This document shows positions 15,616 to 23,958 of a stretch of 32,946 bases of DNA, one piece after another. Numbering within the stretch: the stretch's first letter is position 1; every line of letters begins with the position of its first letter. Location of the stretch: positions 1 through 32,946 of the forward strand of contig JAJQBC010000154.1 in the NCBI GenBank assembly GCA_021203465.1. The letters are read 5' to 3'. The stretch is from Lachnospiraceae bacterium (GTDB lineage Bacteria; Bacillota; Clostridia; Lachnospirales; Lachnospiraceae). Below the pieces are notes generated by a model, which had not been told where the DNA came from, did no database searches, and saw nothing but the letters and a program-made list of their open reading frames with translations. The translations under genes were made by a program, and so were the position numbers.

Positions 15616-17550
15616 ATGGGAAAGCAGTCATTGAGCGAAGCGTCAGGAGGAAAGCTTTGGTGTGCAGTCACGGACATGGATCAGTACCTTTTCAGGCAAG
15701 GAACTCACTATGAGATCTACAAAAAGCTCGGAGCGCATCCGGCTGAGTACGAGGGGGAGCAGGGCATTTACTTTGCGGTATGGGCGCCGAATGCCAAAGG
15801 CGTGCGCGTGGTCGGCGACTTCAACAGCTGGGGCAGTGACGGTTACAAAATGCAGCGCCTCGAGCCACTTGGCATCTATGAGGTCTTTATACCGGGACTG
15901 AAGGCGGGAAACCTCTATAAATATCTGATCGAGACAAAAAAGGGGGACTATCTTTATAAAGCCGATCCCTTTGCGTTTTATACAGAGATGCGTCCGGGCA
16001 CGGCTTCGCGCATCGCAGATATCGACCATTTCATCTGGAGCGATGAGCGCTGGATGGAGAAGAGAAAGGACTGGAATGCCGCCGAGTCCCCGATGTCGAT
16101 TTACGAGGTGCATCCCGGCTCCTGGAGGCGGCATGAGCATGACAAGGACGAGGATGGCTATTACAATTACCGCGAGTTTGCAGTGGAGTTGACGAAGTAT
16201 GTAAAAGAGATGGGCTATACCCATATTGAGCTGATGGGGATCGCTGAGCATCCCTTTGACGGTTCCTGGGGCTATCAGGTGACCGGTTATTTCGCGCCGA
16301 CCTCACGCCATGGCTCGCCTGCAGATTTCCAGTATATGATGGATTATTTTCATAAAAACAATATCGGTGTCATTCTGGACTGGGTGCCGGCACACTTTCC
16401 GCGGGATGCACACGGACTCGCGAATTTCGACGGGACGCCGCTTTATGAGCATCCGGACTCAAGACGCGGGGAGCATCCCGACTGGGGCACGAAGATTTTC
16501 AACTATGAAAAGTCGGAGGTACGGAATTTTCTGATTGCGAACGCGCTCTATTGGCTGAACCATTATCATGTGGACGGACTGAGAGTGGACGCGGTGGCCT
16601 CGATGCTCTATCTTGATTACGGCAAGCGTGACGGCCAGTGGCTGCCGAATAAGTACGGTGGAAATCAGAACCTCGACGCGATCTGGTTCTTTAAGCACCT
16701 GAATTCGATTATCCGCGGCCGTAAGGACGGTTCGATGATCATCGCGGAGGAGTCGACGGCCTGGCCGGGTGTCACGAAGGATCCGGAGGAGGACGGACTA
16801 GGCTTCACCTTCAAGTGGAATATGGGTTGGATGAACGATTTCCTCGAGTATATGAAGCTTGACCCCTATTTCCGCAAGGACAATCACAATAAGATGACCT
16901 TTGCGATGAGCTACGCCTACAGCGAGAACTATATCCTCGTGCTGTCGCACGATGAGGTCGTCCATCTGAAGTGTTCGATGCTGAACAAGATGCCGGGCTA
17001 TCTGGTGGACAAGTTTGCGAATCTCAGGGCCGGGTACACCTTTATGATCGGCCATCCGGGCAAGAAGCTGCTCTTTATGGGCAATGAGTTCGCGCAGCTG
17101 AGGGAGTGGAGCGAGGATCGGGAGCTCGACTGGTACCTGCTCGATGAAGAACGGCATCGGCAGATGCAGAACTACGTGAAGGTGCTGCTGCATTTATATC
17201 GGAAATATCGCTGCCTCTACGAGCTGGACGATCACTGGGACGGTTTCCAGTGGATCAACGTGGACGACTGCTTCCGCAGCATCTTCAGCTTTGTGCGCTA
17301 CAGCAAGTCGAAGCGGAAGAGCCTGCTGTTTGTCATGAATTTCACGCCGATGGAGTACCCGGATTATCGGGTCGGTGTGCCAAAGAAAAAGAACTATCGT
17401 CTTGTGCTCGACGGCGATGCCGCGGAGTTCGGCGGAAATGGCCGTGAGAAGCCGGAATTTTTTGAGGCAAAGAAGGGCGCCTGCGATAACCAGCCTTATT
17501 ATCTGGAGTACCCGCTCTCGCCCTACGGAGTGGCAGTGTTTGAATTTTAG
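15616..17550 (+). CDS. glgB: 1,4-alpha-glucan branching enzyme
   Basis: GlgB cuts alpha-1,4 glucan chains and rejoins them as alpha-1,6 branches during glycogen synthesis. It has 644 residues, with an N-terminal CBM48-type module (YFAVWAPNAKGVRVVGDFNSWG), a GH13 barrel and a C-terminal beta domain. Catalytic motifs are DWVPAHFPRDAHG, GLRVDAVASM with nucleophile Asp325, IAEESTAWP with acid/base Glu378, and LSHDEVVH with Asp446. It appears complete. The ATG at 15616 is supported by AAGGGGAGG; an in-frame ATG at 15676 (MDQYLF) is where conserved sequence begins, so the first 20 residues are extra. No other glycogen gene is next to it. Confidence 0.96.
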   Translation: MGKQSLSEASGGKLWCAVTDMDQYLFRQGTHYEIYKKLGAHPAEYEGEQGIYFAVWAPNAKGVRVVGDFNSWGSDGYKMQRLEPLGIYEVFIPGLKAGNLYKYLIETKKGDYLYKADPFAFYTEMRPGTASRIADIDHFIWSDERWMEKRKDWNAAESPMSIYEVHPGSWRRHEHDKDEDGYYNYREFAVELTKYVKEMGYTHIELMGIAEHPFDGSWGYQVTGYFAPTSRHGSPADFQYMMDYFHKNNIGVILDWVPAHFPRDAHGLANFDGTPLYEHPDSRRGEHPDWGTKIFNYEKSEVRNFLIANALYWLNHYHVDGLRVDAVASMLYLDYGKRDGQWLPNKYGGNQNLDAIWFFKHLNSIIRGRKDGSMIIAEESTAWPGVTKDPEEDGLGFTFKWNMGWMNDFLEYMKLDPYFRKDNHNKMTFAMSYAYSENYILVLSHDEVVHLKCSMLNKMPGYLVDKFANLRAGYTFMIGHPGKKLLFMGNEFAQLREWSEDRELDWYLLDEERHRQMQNYVKVLLHLYRKYRCLYELDDHWDGFQWINVDDCFRSIFSFVRYSKSKRKSLLFVMNFTPMEYPDYRVGVPKKKNYRLVLDGDAAEFGGNGREKPEFFEAKKGACDNQPYYLEYPLSPYGVAVFEF

Positions 17551-17560
17551 AGGAAAATAA

Positions 17561-19009
17561 ATGGCTCCCAATATTATGCTGACGCTCCTCTTCCTCGCCG
17601 CGCTTCTAGTCGTTTACTATCTGGTGCCGGAGCGGGCGAGATGGGGAATTCTGCTGGCGGCCAGCCTGCTCTTCTATATCAGCGCGGACTCGCGAATGGC
17701 GGCGCTGGTTGTGGCGTCGGCAGTCTGGTCCTGAATCATCGGAAGGAAAATAGAACAGGCAAAAAATAAAAGGGGAAAAAGAGGTTGGCTGCTGGCTTGC
17801 ATCCTGCCTCTTTTGGGTATCCTTTTTTTATTCAAATATTTCGATTTTTTCCGTGCGTCGATCGCGGCGTTTCTGATCTGGGCGGGACTCCCCGCGGATT
17901 CCCTGACGTTAAGTATCGCTCTGCCTGTGGGGATTTCCTATTATACGTTTAAGATGATCAGCTACGCGGTCGATATTTATACGGGAAAGCGAGGGGCGGA
18001 GCCTCACGCGGGCTACTATCTGGTCTATGTGCTTTTCTTCCCGCAGATCCTCGCTGGACCAATCGAGAGATCCGAGAGTTTTCTTGGGCAGATCCGCGGG
18101 GGTCTCCATTACGATTCCGCCCTCTTTGCGGAGGGATTGCAGAGACTGGTTCTGGGGCTGTTTAAGAAGATGCTGATTGCGAACCGTCTGTCCTCCTATG
18201 TGGACACCGTTTTTGCGTCGCCGGATTCTTATCCTGCGTTGGCGGCCTTGATGGCTCTGGTATTCTATTCCTTCCAGCTCTACTGCGATTTCTCCGGCTA
18301 TTCGGATATTGTCATTGGCATGGGAAATCTACTCGGCATTCGCAGCAGGAAGAATTTTAATTGTCCGTATTTTGCCAGAAATATCAAGGATTTTTGGGCT
18401 CGCTGGCACATCTCCCTCTCCAGCTGGCTTAAGGACTATGTTTACATTCCGCTGGGCGGCAATCGCGTATCGAAGGAGCGTAAGGTTCTGAACGTGATGT
18501 TTACTTTTCTGGCGAGCGGCTTGTGGCATGGAAATACCTGGAACTTCCTTGTATGGGGAGGGATTCACGGTGTATGGAATAATCTCAACAGGAAGCGAGA
18601 GTGCAGTGACTGCGGCGTGCTGCGCATGGTCTGGCAGACACTGCTTACTTTTCTGGGCGTGACTGCGACCTGGGTTTTCTTCCGGGCAGAGAGTATAGGG
18701 AAGGCTTTCGCCTACTACCGAAGGATGCTCTTTGGCTTTTCCCTTTCTCTGGCGGATATTCAAAATTCGATTTTGCCATTCACCAGTGACAACACCTGCG
18801 CTGCTTATTTTCTGACGGTCTGTCTGTTTCTGTTCCTTCTGCTTCTCTATGAGTGGGGACAGGTCTATGGCAGGGGAAAGCTGCGCGCAGGAGAAGGGGC
18901 GTACGCGGAGGGATTTTCCCTGTCTAATTTCTGGCTGGCGCTCATGGCAGCGAGCATAGTGTTGTTCGGCATGTTCGGGGAGTCCGGTTTCCTGTACGCG
19001 CAGTTCTGA
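17561..19009 (+). pseudogene. MBOAT-family O-acyltransferase (DltB/AlgI-like) interrupted by in-frame TGA
   Basis: Membrane-bound O-acyltransferases move acyl groups across the membrane onto extracellular polysaccharides or teichoic acids. Reading from ATG 17561, the frame gives the normal N-terminus (YYLVPERARWGILLAASLLF), then TGA at 17732-17734 (codon 58), then continues for 424 codons. Conserved parts after the stop are PVGISYYTFKMISYAVDIY, FFPQILAGPIER, DFWARWHISLSSWLKDYVYIPLGGN and GLWHGNTWNFLVWGGIHG with likely catalytic His336. The next gene encodes the usual SGNH-like partner. Restart from TTG 17813 would lose the first membrane helices. The stop is a single codon in otherwise good sequence: nonsense mutation or base error are both possible. 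Confidence 0.85.
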
Positions 19010-19024
19010 CGGAGGGAATGTGAT

Positions 19025-19957
19025 ATGAAACGAGTGATAAGAACGGGGGTCATCGTGCTTCTGACCACGCTGGCTCTTCTGTGGGTCAAAAATGAGTATG
19101 CCAGACTGCTTCCGGTTTCGGCTTACGGAATGCAGGCGGCGATCCGTAAAAAGAAGATTGACAACCTGTTTATCGGGTTGTCCATGTTTCGTCAGGGGCT
19201 TTCTATTGATGTGTTGGAGGAAGAGCTTCCCGGTGTCAGCTATATTCTGTCCTACAATGGCAACCAGCCCGTGTTTATGGCGATGGAACTACAGTATATG
19301 CTGGAGGAAGGGCTGGAGGTGGAGAATCTGTATATTGATCTCTACCCCTATATGGCGGCCGCGACGCCATGGATCAGCGATACGAAGATCCTGCTGGACA
19401 CTGATCTTGACTTCAAGATGGAGACCTGGAAGCTGCTGTCCGCCGACGGGGAGGCGACGCCTCTTGATTTCTATGAGATGTTTGTCACGGCCAATAACGA
19501 ACAGCTTCTGACCTGGCCTGTCAACAATCGTCTCATATCCTCTCAGTTCCGCAATGGAGGTACATTGTTGGTGAGCAGCGGGCAGACGGCGGAATATCTG
19601 GATTCTCTGGAGCTTCTGGGAAGCAGGGATGGCCTGAATGACGTGCAGATCGATGGATATCGGGAGATTATGGAGCTGGCGGATGCATATGGGATGAATC
19701 TGTATTTTCTCGAAACGCCGAAATATGTACGGATGTATGAGGACGCGGACTACAGGGAACTCTATGAGGCTTGCGTGGGCGCCGTCAGGGATCTGGCGGC
19801 GCAGACGGAGACAGAGGTGAAATGGATTTTTGCGGAAGATCTGGATTTTGATAACACGGATCCGTCCTGCTATCAGGATCTGATTCATTTGTCTACAGAA
19901 GGACGGACCGTTTATACCAGACGGCTCTGTGAGGCTGTCGCGGCGAATCAGGACTGA
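19025..19957 (+). CDS. SGNH-like membrane-anchored acyltransferase partner of MBOAT
   Basis: A 310-residue protein with one N-terminal membrane anchor and an extracellular domain. The SGNH-type elements are the candidate nucleophile Ser53 in FIGLSMFRQG (the family usually reads GSS), SYNGNQP, and Asp285/His288 in CYQDLIHLSTEG. By analogy with AlgJ/AlgX-type and DltD-type proteins it would complete acyl transfer begun by the MBOAT protein encoded 15 bases upstream. The acyl group and the glycan are unknown. It starts at ATG 19025 after GGAGGG. Its 3' end overlaps the convergent gene at 19948 by 10 bases. Confidence 0.75.
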   Translation: MKRVIRTGVIVLLTTLALLWVKNEYARLLPVSAYGMQAAIRKKKIDNLFIGLSMFRQGLSIDVLEEELPGVSYILSYNGNQPVFMAMELQYMLEEGLEVENLYIDLYPYMAAATPWISDTKILLDTDLDFKMETWKLLSADGEATPLDFYEMFVTANNEQLLTWPVNNRLISSQFRNGGTLLVSSGQTAEYLDSLELLGSRDGLNDVQIDGYREIMELADAYGMNLYFLETPKYVRMYEDADYRELYEACVGAVRDLAAQTETEVKWIFAEDLDFDNTDPSCYQDLIHLSTEGRTVYTRRLCEAVAANQD

Positions 19958-20745
19958 GCGTCTTCTCCGCCTGCGATCACCTTTGGAATTCCTCGCATGT
20001 CGGCGGCAATATCGGTGAAGGAGCTGAAGTAGCTGCCGATGATCTTGCGCGTATTTGCCAGACAGTAGAGATCCAGCAGGGCATCGTGCATACCCTCGGC
20101 GCTGTCTCTGCGAAGACAGCGTTTTTCATTGGAGAGGATGCGATCCGGGAAGGCGCTCCGAAGCGCGGCTTCTTCGGCTAGATCGTCGGTCGCGAGGTAA
20201 AACATAGTATTCGGATCGTCCTTGAGCTCCCGTCTCATGGAGCGAAGAAATGCCTCGGTCGAGCTTCCACAGATCGCGGGCTGATTGTCCGTGCGGCGGA
20301 TGTGTACGCCGACACAGGAAGAGCCGAAGCGCGCGGTCATCTCGTCAATGCGCTCCTGCAGCGCCTTCGTGGGGCGAAAGAGATGATAGTCCTGTGCGGG
20401 GTAAAACCATTCCCAGGTGAAAATATAGGTATTGCCGTGAAATGTGGCGGTATATTCCGGATCCAGCCCTCCACCGGGAAGACGGTGAGCCCTGATTTCC
20501 TCATTGCCCAGATGTGTGCGTGCAGTTCTCTGATAAAACAGCTTGCGAGGGTCGGCCACGGAATGAATATCCGTGATCAGGAATTCGTTTACAGGCTGGA
20601 ACAGCGATACAAACGGGCAGTTCAATTCCTCATTGCAGAGCCAGAAGACACGCAACTCTTCATGAAGCTCTCTGGCCAGCCGCCAGCCGGAATTTATCAC
20701 CCGCATTCTATTGCATAAACCGCCCGAAGGTTGTATGATTAGCAT
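19948..20745 (-). CDS. Fucosyltransferase-like glycosyltransferase (NodZ/GT11-type superfamily)
   Basis: The only - strand gene in the window. The 265-residue protein opens with LIIQPSGGLCNRMRVI, a GG.xNRM motif, and has VGVHIRRTDN near the middle, which is the HxRxxD signature of the alpha-1,2/alpha-1,6/O-fucosyltransferase superfamily that binds GDP-sugar. Later it has FYLATDD and a C-terminal DLYCLANTRKIIGSYFSSFT, also typical. The sugar is probably GDP-fucose or a relative, but this is inference. ATG at 20745 is preferred (AGAGGT six bases upstream); an earlier in-frame ATG at 20760 would add five residues. It faces the rest of the glycan locus, so it is transcribed independently. Confidence 0.75.
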   Translation of the reverse strand: MLIIQPSGGLCNRMRVINSGWRLARELHEELRVFWLCNEELNCPFVSLFQPVNEFLITDIHSVADPRKLFYQRTARTHLGNEEIRAHRLPGGGLDPEYTATFHGNTYIFTWEWFYPAQDYHLFRPTKALQERIDEMTARFGSSCVGVHIRRTDNQPAICGSSTEAFLRSMRRELKDDPNTMFYLATDDLAEEAALRSAFPDRILSNEKRCLRRDSAEGMHDALLDLYCLANTRKIIGSYFSSFTDIAADMRGIPKVIAGGEDAQS

Positions 20746-20789
20746 TGTATGACCTCTCATGTATAAAGATATACAGGAATCCGGCTGAC

Positions 20790-20864
20790 GCCGCTGTGAC
20801 CCTGTCTCCTAGCTCTTTAGAGTATGCAGTTCACATAGCCGTCGTCCGGAGCCTTTACAGTATA
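20790..20864. other. Divergent intergenic region with a long imperfect inverted repeat
   Basis: The 157-base gap between the - strand glycosyltransferase and the next + strand gene must carry promoters in both directions. TCCGG…GTGA near 20780-20800 and TCAC…CCGGA near 20830-20850 pair at about 15 of 20 positions. No clear -35/-10 pair was found. Exact arm limits are approximate. Confidence 0.35.
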
Positions 20865-20902
20865 GCACAGCGGGCAGGCATCTTGCAACGGACGGTAGAA
20901 AA

Positions 20903-22126
20903 ATGGCGATAAAGGTTTTGGAGATCAATACGGTTTGTCAGGGCGGCAGTGTTGGGCGTATCACGGTGGATATTTGCCGTGCTTTGGAAAAGAACGGCGA
21001 TAACTGCCTGATCGCGTATGGGCGCCGCGGCGCGCCGGAGGGCGTCCCCGCATTCCGTTTTGGCTCGAACCTCAGCATGGGTCTGCACGTGCTGTCCACT
21101 TTCCTGAAGGGAGAGCACGGCTTTGCTTCAGGGCGGCAGACGCAAAGACTGCTTGATAAAATAAAAGACTACGATCCGGACGTGATCCAGCTTCACAATA
21201 TTCACGGCTTTGTGCTGCAGACGGAGCTGTTGTTCAACTATCTGAAAGATGCGGGGAAGCCGGTCATCTGGACGCTGCACGACTGCTGGCCCTACACGGG
21301 CCACTGCGCGTTTTATGATTACAATGCCTGTGCGGGCTGGAAAGAAGGCTGTAGATCCTGCCATGAGTGTCGAAAGACCTATCCCTATGCTCTTTTTCGG
21401 AACAATGCAGCGCAAAATTTTGAGCGGAAGCGCGCCGCCTTTACGGGCTTGCCAAAGCTGACGATCGTGACGCCGTCCGCCTGGCTGGCCGGGCAGGTCT
21501 CGGAATCTTTTCTGCGGGAATATCCGGTGAAGGTCATCCCGAACGGGATCGACCGCAGCATATTTCAGCCGCGGGAGAGTGAACGCAGACGACAGCTCGG
21601 TCTTGAGGAAAACTTCATTGTACTCGGTGCGGCGAATGTTTGGGAACGCAGGAAAGGACTTGCATATTTTCAGAGGATGGCAGAAATGCTGCCGGATGAC
21701 GTCCGGATCGTGCTGATCGGCCTAGACAAAAAGCAGCGGCGCGGTTTGCCCGCGAAGATAATCGGTCTTGGAAAGACAGAAAATGCCGCGGAGCTTGCCG
21801 AATATTATACGATGGCGGATGTATTTGTGAACGCGACGCTCGAGGACAATTTCCCGACGACGAATCTTGAGGCGCTTGCCTGCGGCACGCCGGTCATCAC
21901 TTTCGACACGGGCGGAAGCCCGGAGAGTCTCGATGAGAGTTGTGGGCGCGTCGTGCAGAAGGGCGATCTTAAGGCGCTGTGCGAGGCCATTTTAGCGGAA
22001 AAGGAAGCGCCGCATGGGAAGGAAGCCTGTTTGAAAAGGGCGGGGCTGTACGGGAAGAACGAGCGCTTTCAGGAATATGTGACACTCTATCATGAGCTGG
22101 CAGATAGGCCGCAGGCCCATGCATGA
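20903..22126 (+). CDS. Family 4 glycosyltransferase (GT-B fold)
   Basis: A 407-residue cytoplasmic, membrane-associated glycosyltransferase of GT4 type. It has an N-terminal Rossmann half opening KVLEINTVCQGGSVGRI, the VIWTLHDCWPYTGHCAFY segment common in WcaC-like enzymes, then the linker VIPNGID and a C-terminal half with GAANVWERRKGLAYF, FVNATLEDNFPTTNLEALACGTPVITFDTGG (the nucleotide-sugar EX7E-type region). A cysteine cluster at about residues 148-160 (CAGWKEGCRSCHEC) could bind zinc. It belongs to the surface-glycan locus and starts at ATG 20903. The sugar transferred is not known. Confidence 0.88.
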   Translation: MAIKVLEINTVCQGGSVGRITVDICRALEKNGDNCLIAYGRRGAPEGVPAFRFGSNLSMGLHVLSTFLKGEHGFASGRQTQRLLDKIKDYDPDVIQLHNIHGFVLQTELLFNYLKDAGKPVIWTLHDCWPYTGHCAFYDYNACAGWKEGCRSCHECRKTYPYALFRNNAAQNFERKRAAFTGLPKLTIVTPSAWLAGQVSESFLREYPVKVIPNGIDRSIFQPRESERRRQLGLEENFIVLGAANVWERRKGLAYFQRMAEMLPDDVRIVLIGLDKKQRRGLPAKIIGLGKTENAAELAEYYTMADVFVNATLEDNFPTTNLEALACGTPVITFDTGGSPESLDESCGRVVQKGDLKALCEAILAEKEAPHGKEACLKRAGLYGKNERFQEYVTLYHELADRPQAHA

Positions 22127-22189
22127 AAATACCGGGAAGTTGACGATTTTTATGTCACATATGAGGCAAATTACCCATCAGGAGAGAAA

Positions 22190-22939
22190 ATGAACAACAA
22201 CCTGAAAGTTTCGGTCGTCACGACCACTTACAATGATATAAAAAATCTGAGGCGTATCCTCACGCAGGTGCGGAGCCAGTCCTATCCCAATATCGAGCAC
22301 ATCGTCGTCGACGGCGGCTCTACGGACGGTACAGTGGAGCTCCTGCGCGAAGCCGCCCTCGGAAATGCGGAAAGCTTTCGCTGGATCTCGGAGCCGGATC
22401 AGGGCATCTACGACGCGATCAACAAGGGAATCCGGCTTGCCACCGGCGATATCATCGGCTACTGCTGCGACCGCTATGCCCATGAGCAGGTTGTGGAGCA
22501 CATGGTCGATATCATGACGCGCGAGGGGACGGACGGCGTCCACGGCGATCTTTGTTACATGGACGGCGAGCGCGTCGTCCGCACCTGGAAGCAAGGGCAG
22601 GGGCATATTCGCAGCGGCTGGATGCCCGGCCACCCGACGCTGTACCTGCGCCGCGAGGTCTACGAGCGCTACGGCCTCTACAAGACTGATTATCGGATTT
22701 CCGGCGACTATGAGTTCATGGTACGAATATTATACAAAAATCAGGTAAGATTATCCTATCTTTCGGAAACACTGATTTATATGAGTTACGGCGGCACGAG
22801 CAACAAGAGCCTTGGCGCCTATCTTGAGTCCCTGAAGGAAGGTCACCGTGCTCTGAAAGAAAACGGCGTACCCTTCGCCTGCGTCACGGACGTGCTGCGT
22901 ACGTTTCGTGTACTGGTACAGTTTTTGCCCTTTCATTGA
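22190..22939 (+). CDS. Family 2 glycosyltransferase (GT-A fold), atypical DxD region
   Basis: A 249-residue enzyme with the usual GT2 opening VSVVTTTYNDIKNL, IVVDGGSTDGT and EPDQGIYDAINKGIRLATGDIIG. Where the metal-binding D-x-D normally follows (GWLNSDD-type) it reads GYCCDRY, with one Asp. The later segments GWMPGHPTLYLRREVYERYG and ISGDYEFMVRI (catalytic-base region) are normal. So it may be active with altered metal use, or impaired. The ATG follows AGGAGAGAAA. It is followed by structured element B rather than by the next gene. Confidence 0.88.
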   Translation: MNNNLKVSVVTTTYNDIKNLRRILTQVRSQSYPNIEHIVVDGGSTDGTVELLREAALGNAESFRWISEPDQGIYDAINKGIRLATGDIIGYCCDRYAHEQVVEHMVDIMTREGTDGVHGDLCYMDGERVVRTWKQGQGHIRSGWMPGHPTLYLRREVYERYGLYKTDYRISGDYEFMVRILYKNQVRLSYLSETLIYMSYGGTSNKSLGAYLESLKEGHRALKENGVPFACVTDVLRTFRVLVQFLPFH

Positions 22940-22954
22940 GTGGTGACGTTGCTT

Positions 22955-23186
22955 CCGCCCGGCGCCCCGCGAGTATCTGTCTCAGGACCATCGTACGGCG
23001 CCGGCACTTGGCGAAGTCGAGCCGTCAGGCGAAGGCTGAGCCTGTGCGGGCAACGAGCCAAGCGCGCATGCTTGCGTACGCATTTGGCGACTGCCGCGAC
23101 AGCGAACGGAAGTGAGCGTGTACCGCTGCGACCGCACGCTGAGCGAGAGCGAGTCCTGAGACAGATACCCGCGGGGCGCCGGGCGG
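22955..23186 (+). repeat. Structured repeat element, copy B (long form), in the glycan locus
   Basis: The outer arms 22955-22988 and 23153-23186 pair over 34 bases with a single A-C mismatch. They share little sequence with the arms of copy A. The core 23002-23041 is 38 of 40 identical to copy A, and 23139-23156 is identical to 264-281. An internal stem, AGCGTG (23115-23120) with CACGCT (23135-23140), occupies the place of a different-sequence stem in copy A. Copy B has about 74 extra bases (23042-23120) forming a nested arm: GCGGGCA with TGCCGC, GCCAA (23057-23061) with TTGGC (23094-23098), and an inner GCG…CGC hairpin. Open frames here on both strands look non-coding. It fills most of the 317-base gap before the next gene, in the same orientation as transcription. 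Confidence 0.75.
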
Positions 23187-23256
23187 TCGGAACACTGGCA
23201 TAATTTGTGAAAGTATGATATTCTTAGGTGAGTAATTACAGGAGATCTGTATTTGT

Positions 23257-23958
23257 ATGAAGAAACTTGTCATCATCCCTGCCTACAACGAGAGCGGCAA
23301 CATCCTTCGCGCAGTTGCGGACATTCGCGAGCATGCGCCGGATTTTGACTATGTGATCGTGAATGACTGTTCCACAGACACGACCCTGCGCCTGTGCAGG
23401 GAGCACGGCCTGAACCATGTGAACCTGTCCGTGAACCTCGGCATTGGCGGCGCGGTGCAGACCGGCTATCTCTACGGCATACAGAACGGTTACGATCTGG
23501 CGGTGCAGTTCGACGGGGACGGGCAGCACGATGCGGTCTACCTGCCGCAGATGGCGGACGTGCTTCTTAGCAGCGGCAGCGATATGGTCATCGGTTCACG
23601 TTTCATTGAGAAGGAGGGCTTCCAGTCTTCCGGGTTGCGGAGGCTTGGCATCCGTTACTTTTCAGGACTGATCCGGCTGCTGACCGGCGCCAGAGTGACT
23701 GACCCGACCTCGGGCATGCGTATGGTGAACCGGGATGTGATGACAATCTATGCGAATAATTATCCGAAGGATTATCCAGAGCCGGAGAGCGTGGTCGCAA
23801 TCCTGCGCATGGGGAAAAAGGTGACGGAGCTTCCGGTGGTCATGCGTGAGCGTAGGGAGGGCGACTCTTCGATCGGCGGCTTAATCTCTGCTTACTATAT
23901 GATCAAGGTGACGCTTGCGATTCTGATGGAGTGCCTGCGAAAGGAGCATGCCTTATGA
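23257..23958 (+). CDS. Family 2 glycosyltransferase, DPM1-like (polyprenyl-phosphate sugar synthase)
   Basis: A 233-residue cytoplasmic GT-A enzyme that resembles dolichyl/undecaprenyl-phosphate mannose or glucose synthases. It has LVIIPAYNESGNI, IVNDCSTDTT, NLGIGGAVQTGY and the metal-binding VQFDGDGQHD, then TDPTSGMRM. No membrane helices follow, so it is the soluble type. It likely makes a lipid-linked sugar donor used by the GT-C protein encoded downstream; this is inferred from family and context. The stop overlaps the start of the DUF2304 gene in ATGA, so the two are translationally coupled. Confidence 0.88.
   Translation: MKKLVIIPAYNESGNILRAVADIREHAPDFDYVIVNDCSTDTTLRLCREHGLNHVNLSVNLGIGGAVQTGYLYGIQNGYDLAVQFDGDGQHDAVYLPQMADVLLSSGSDMVIGSRFIEKEGFQSSGLRRLGIRYFSGLIRLLTGARVTDPTSGMRMVNRDVMTIYANNYPKDYPEPESVVAILRMGKKVTELPVVMRERREGDSSIGGLISAYYMIKVTLAILMECLRKEHAL

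Noticed and set aside
15630-15655. Fragment of the repeat element at the start of glgB
   Set aside because: TTGAGCGAAGCGTCAGGAGG resembles part of the element core, but the match is short and gapped and no pairing arms flank it.
6915-17734. Recoded genetic code (UGA or UAG read as an amino acid)
   Set aside because: Several intact genes in the window end in TGA or TAG exactly where the family ends (for example livH and glgB with TAG, livM with TGA), so both act as normal stops.
17813-19009. MBOAT gene starting at TTG 17813
   Set aside because: This start is merely the first one after the in-frame TGA; it lacks a ribosome binding site and would lose conserved N-terminal helices.
159-23186. 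MITE or transposon interpretation of the two repeat elements
   Set aside because: Transposon ends are conserved between copies; here only the inner core is conserved and the ends differ. No target-site duplication was found by eye.
22940-23276. Open frames on both strands through element B
   Set aside because: The arms are self-complementary, so similar peptides appear on both strands; no start context or conserved protein was seen.
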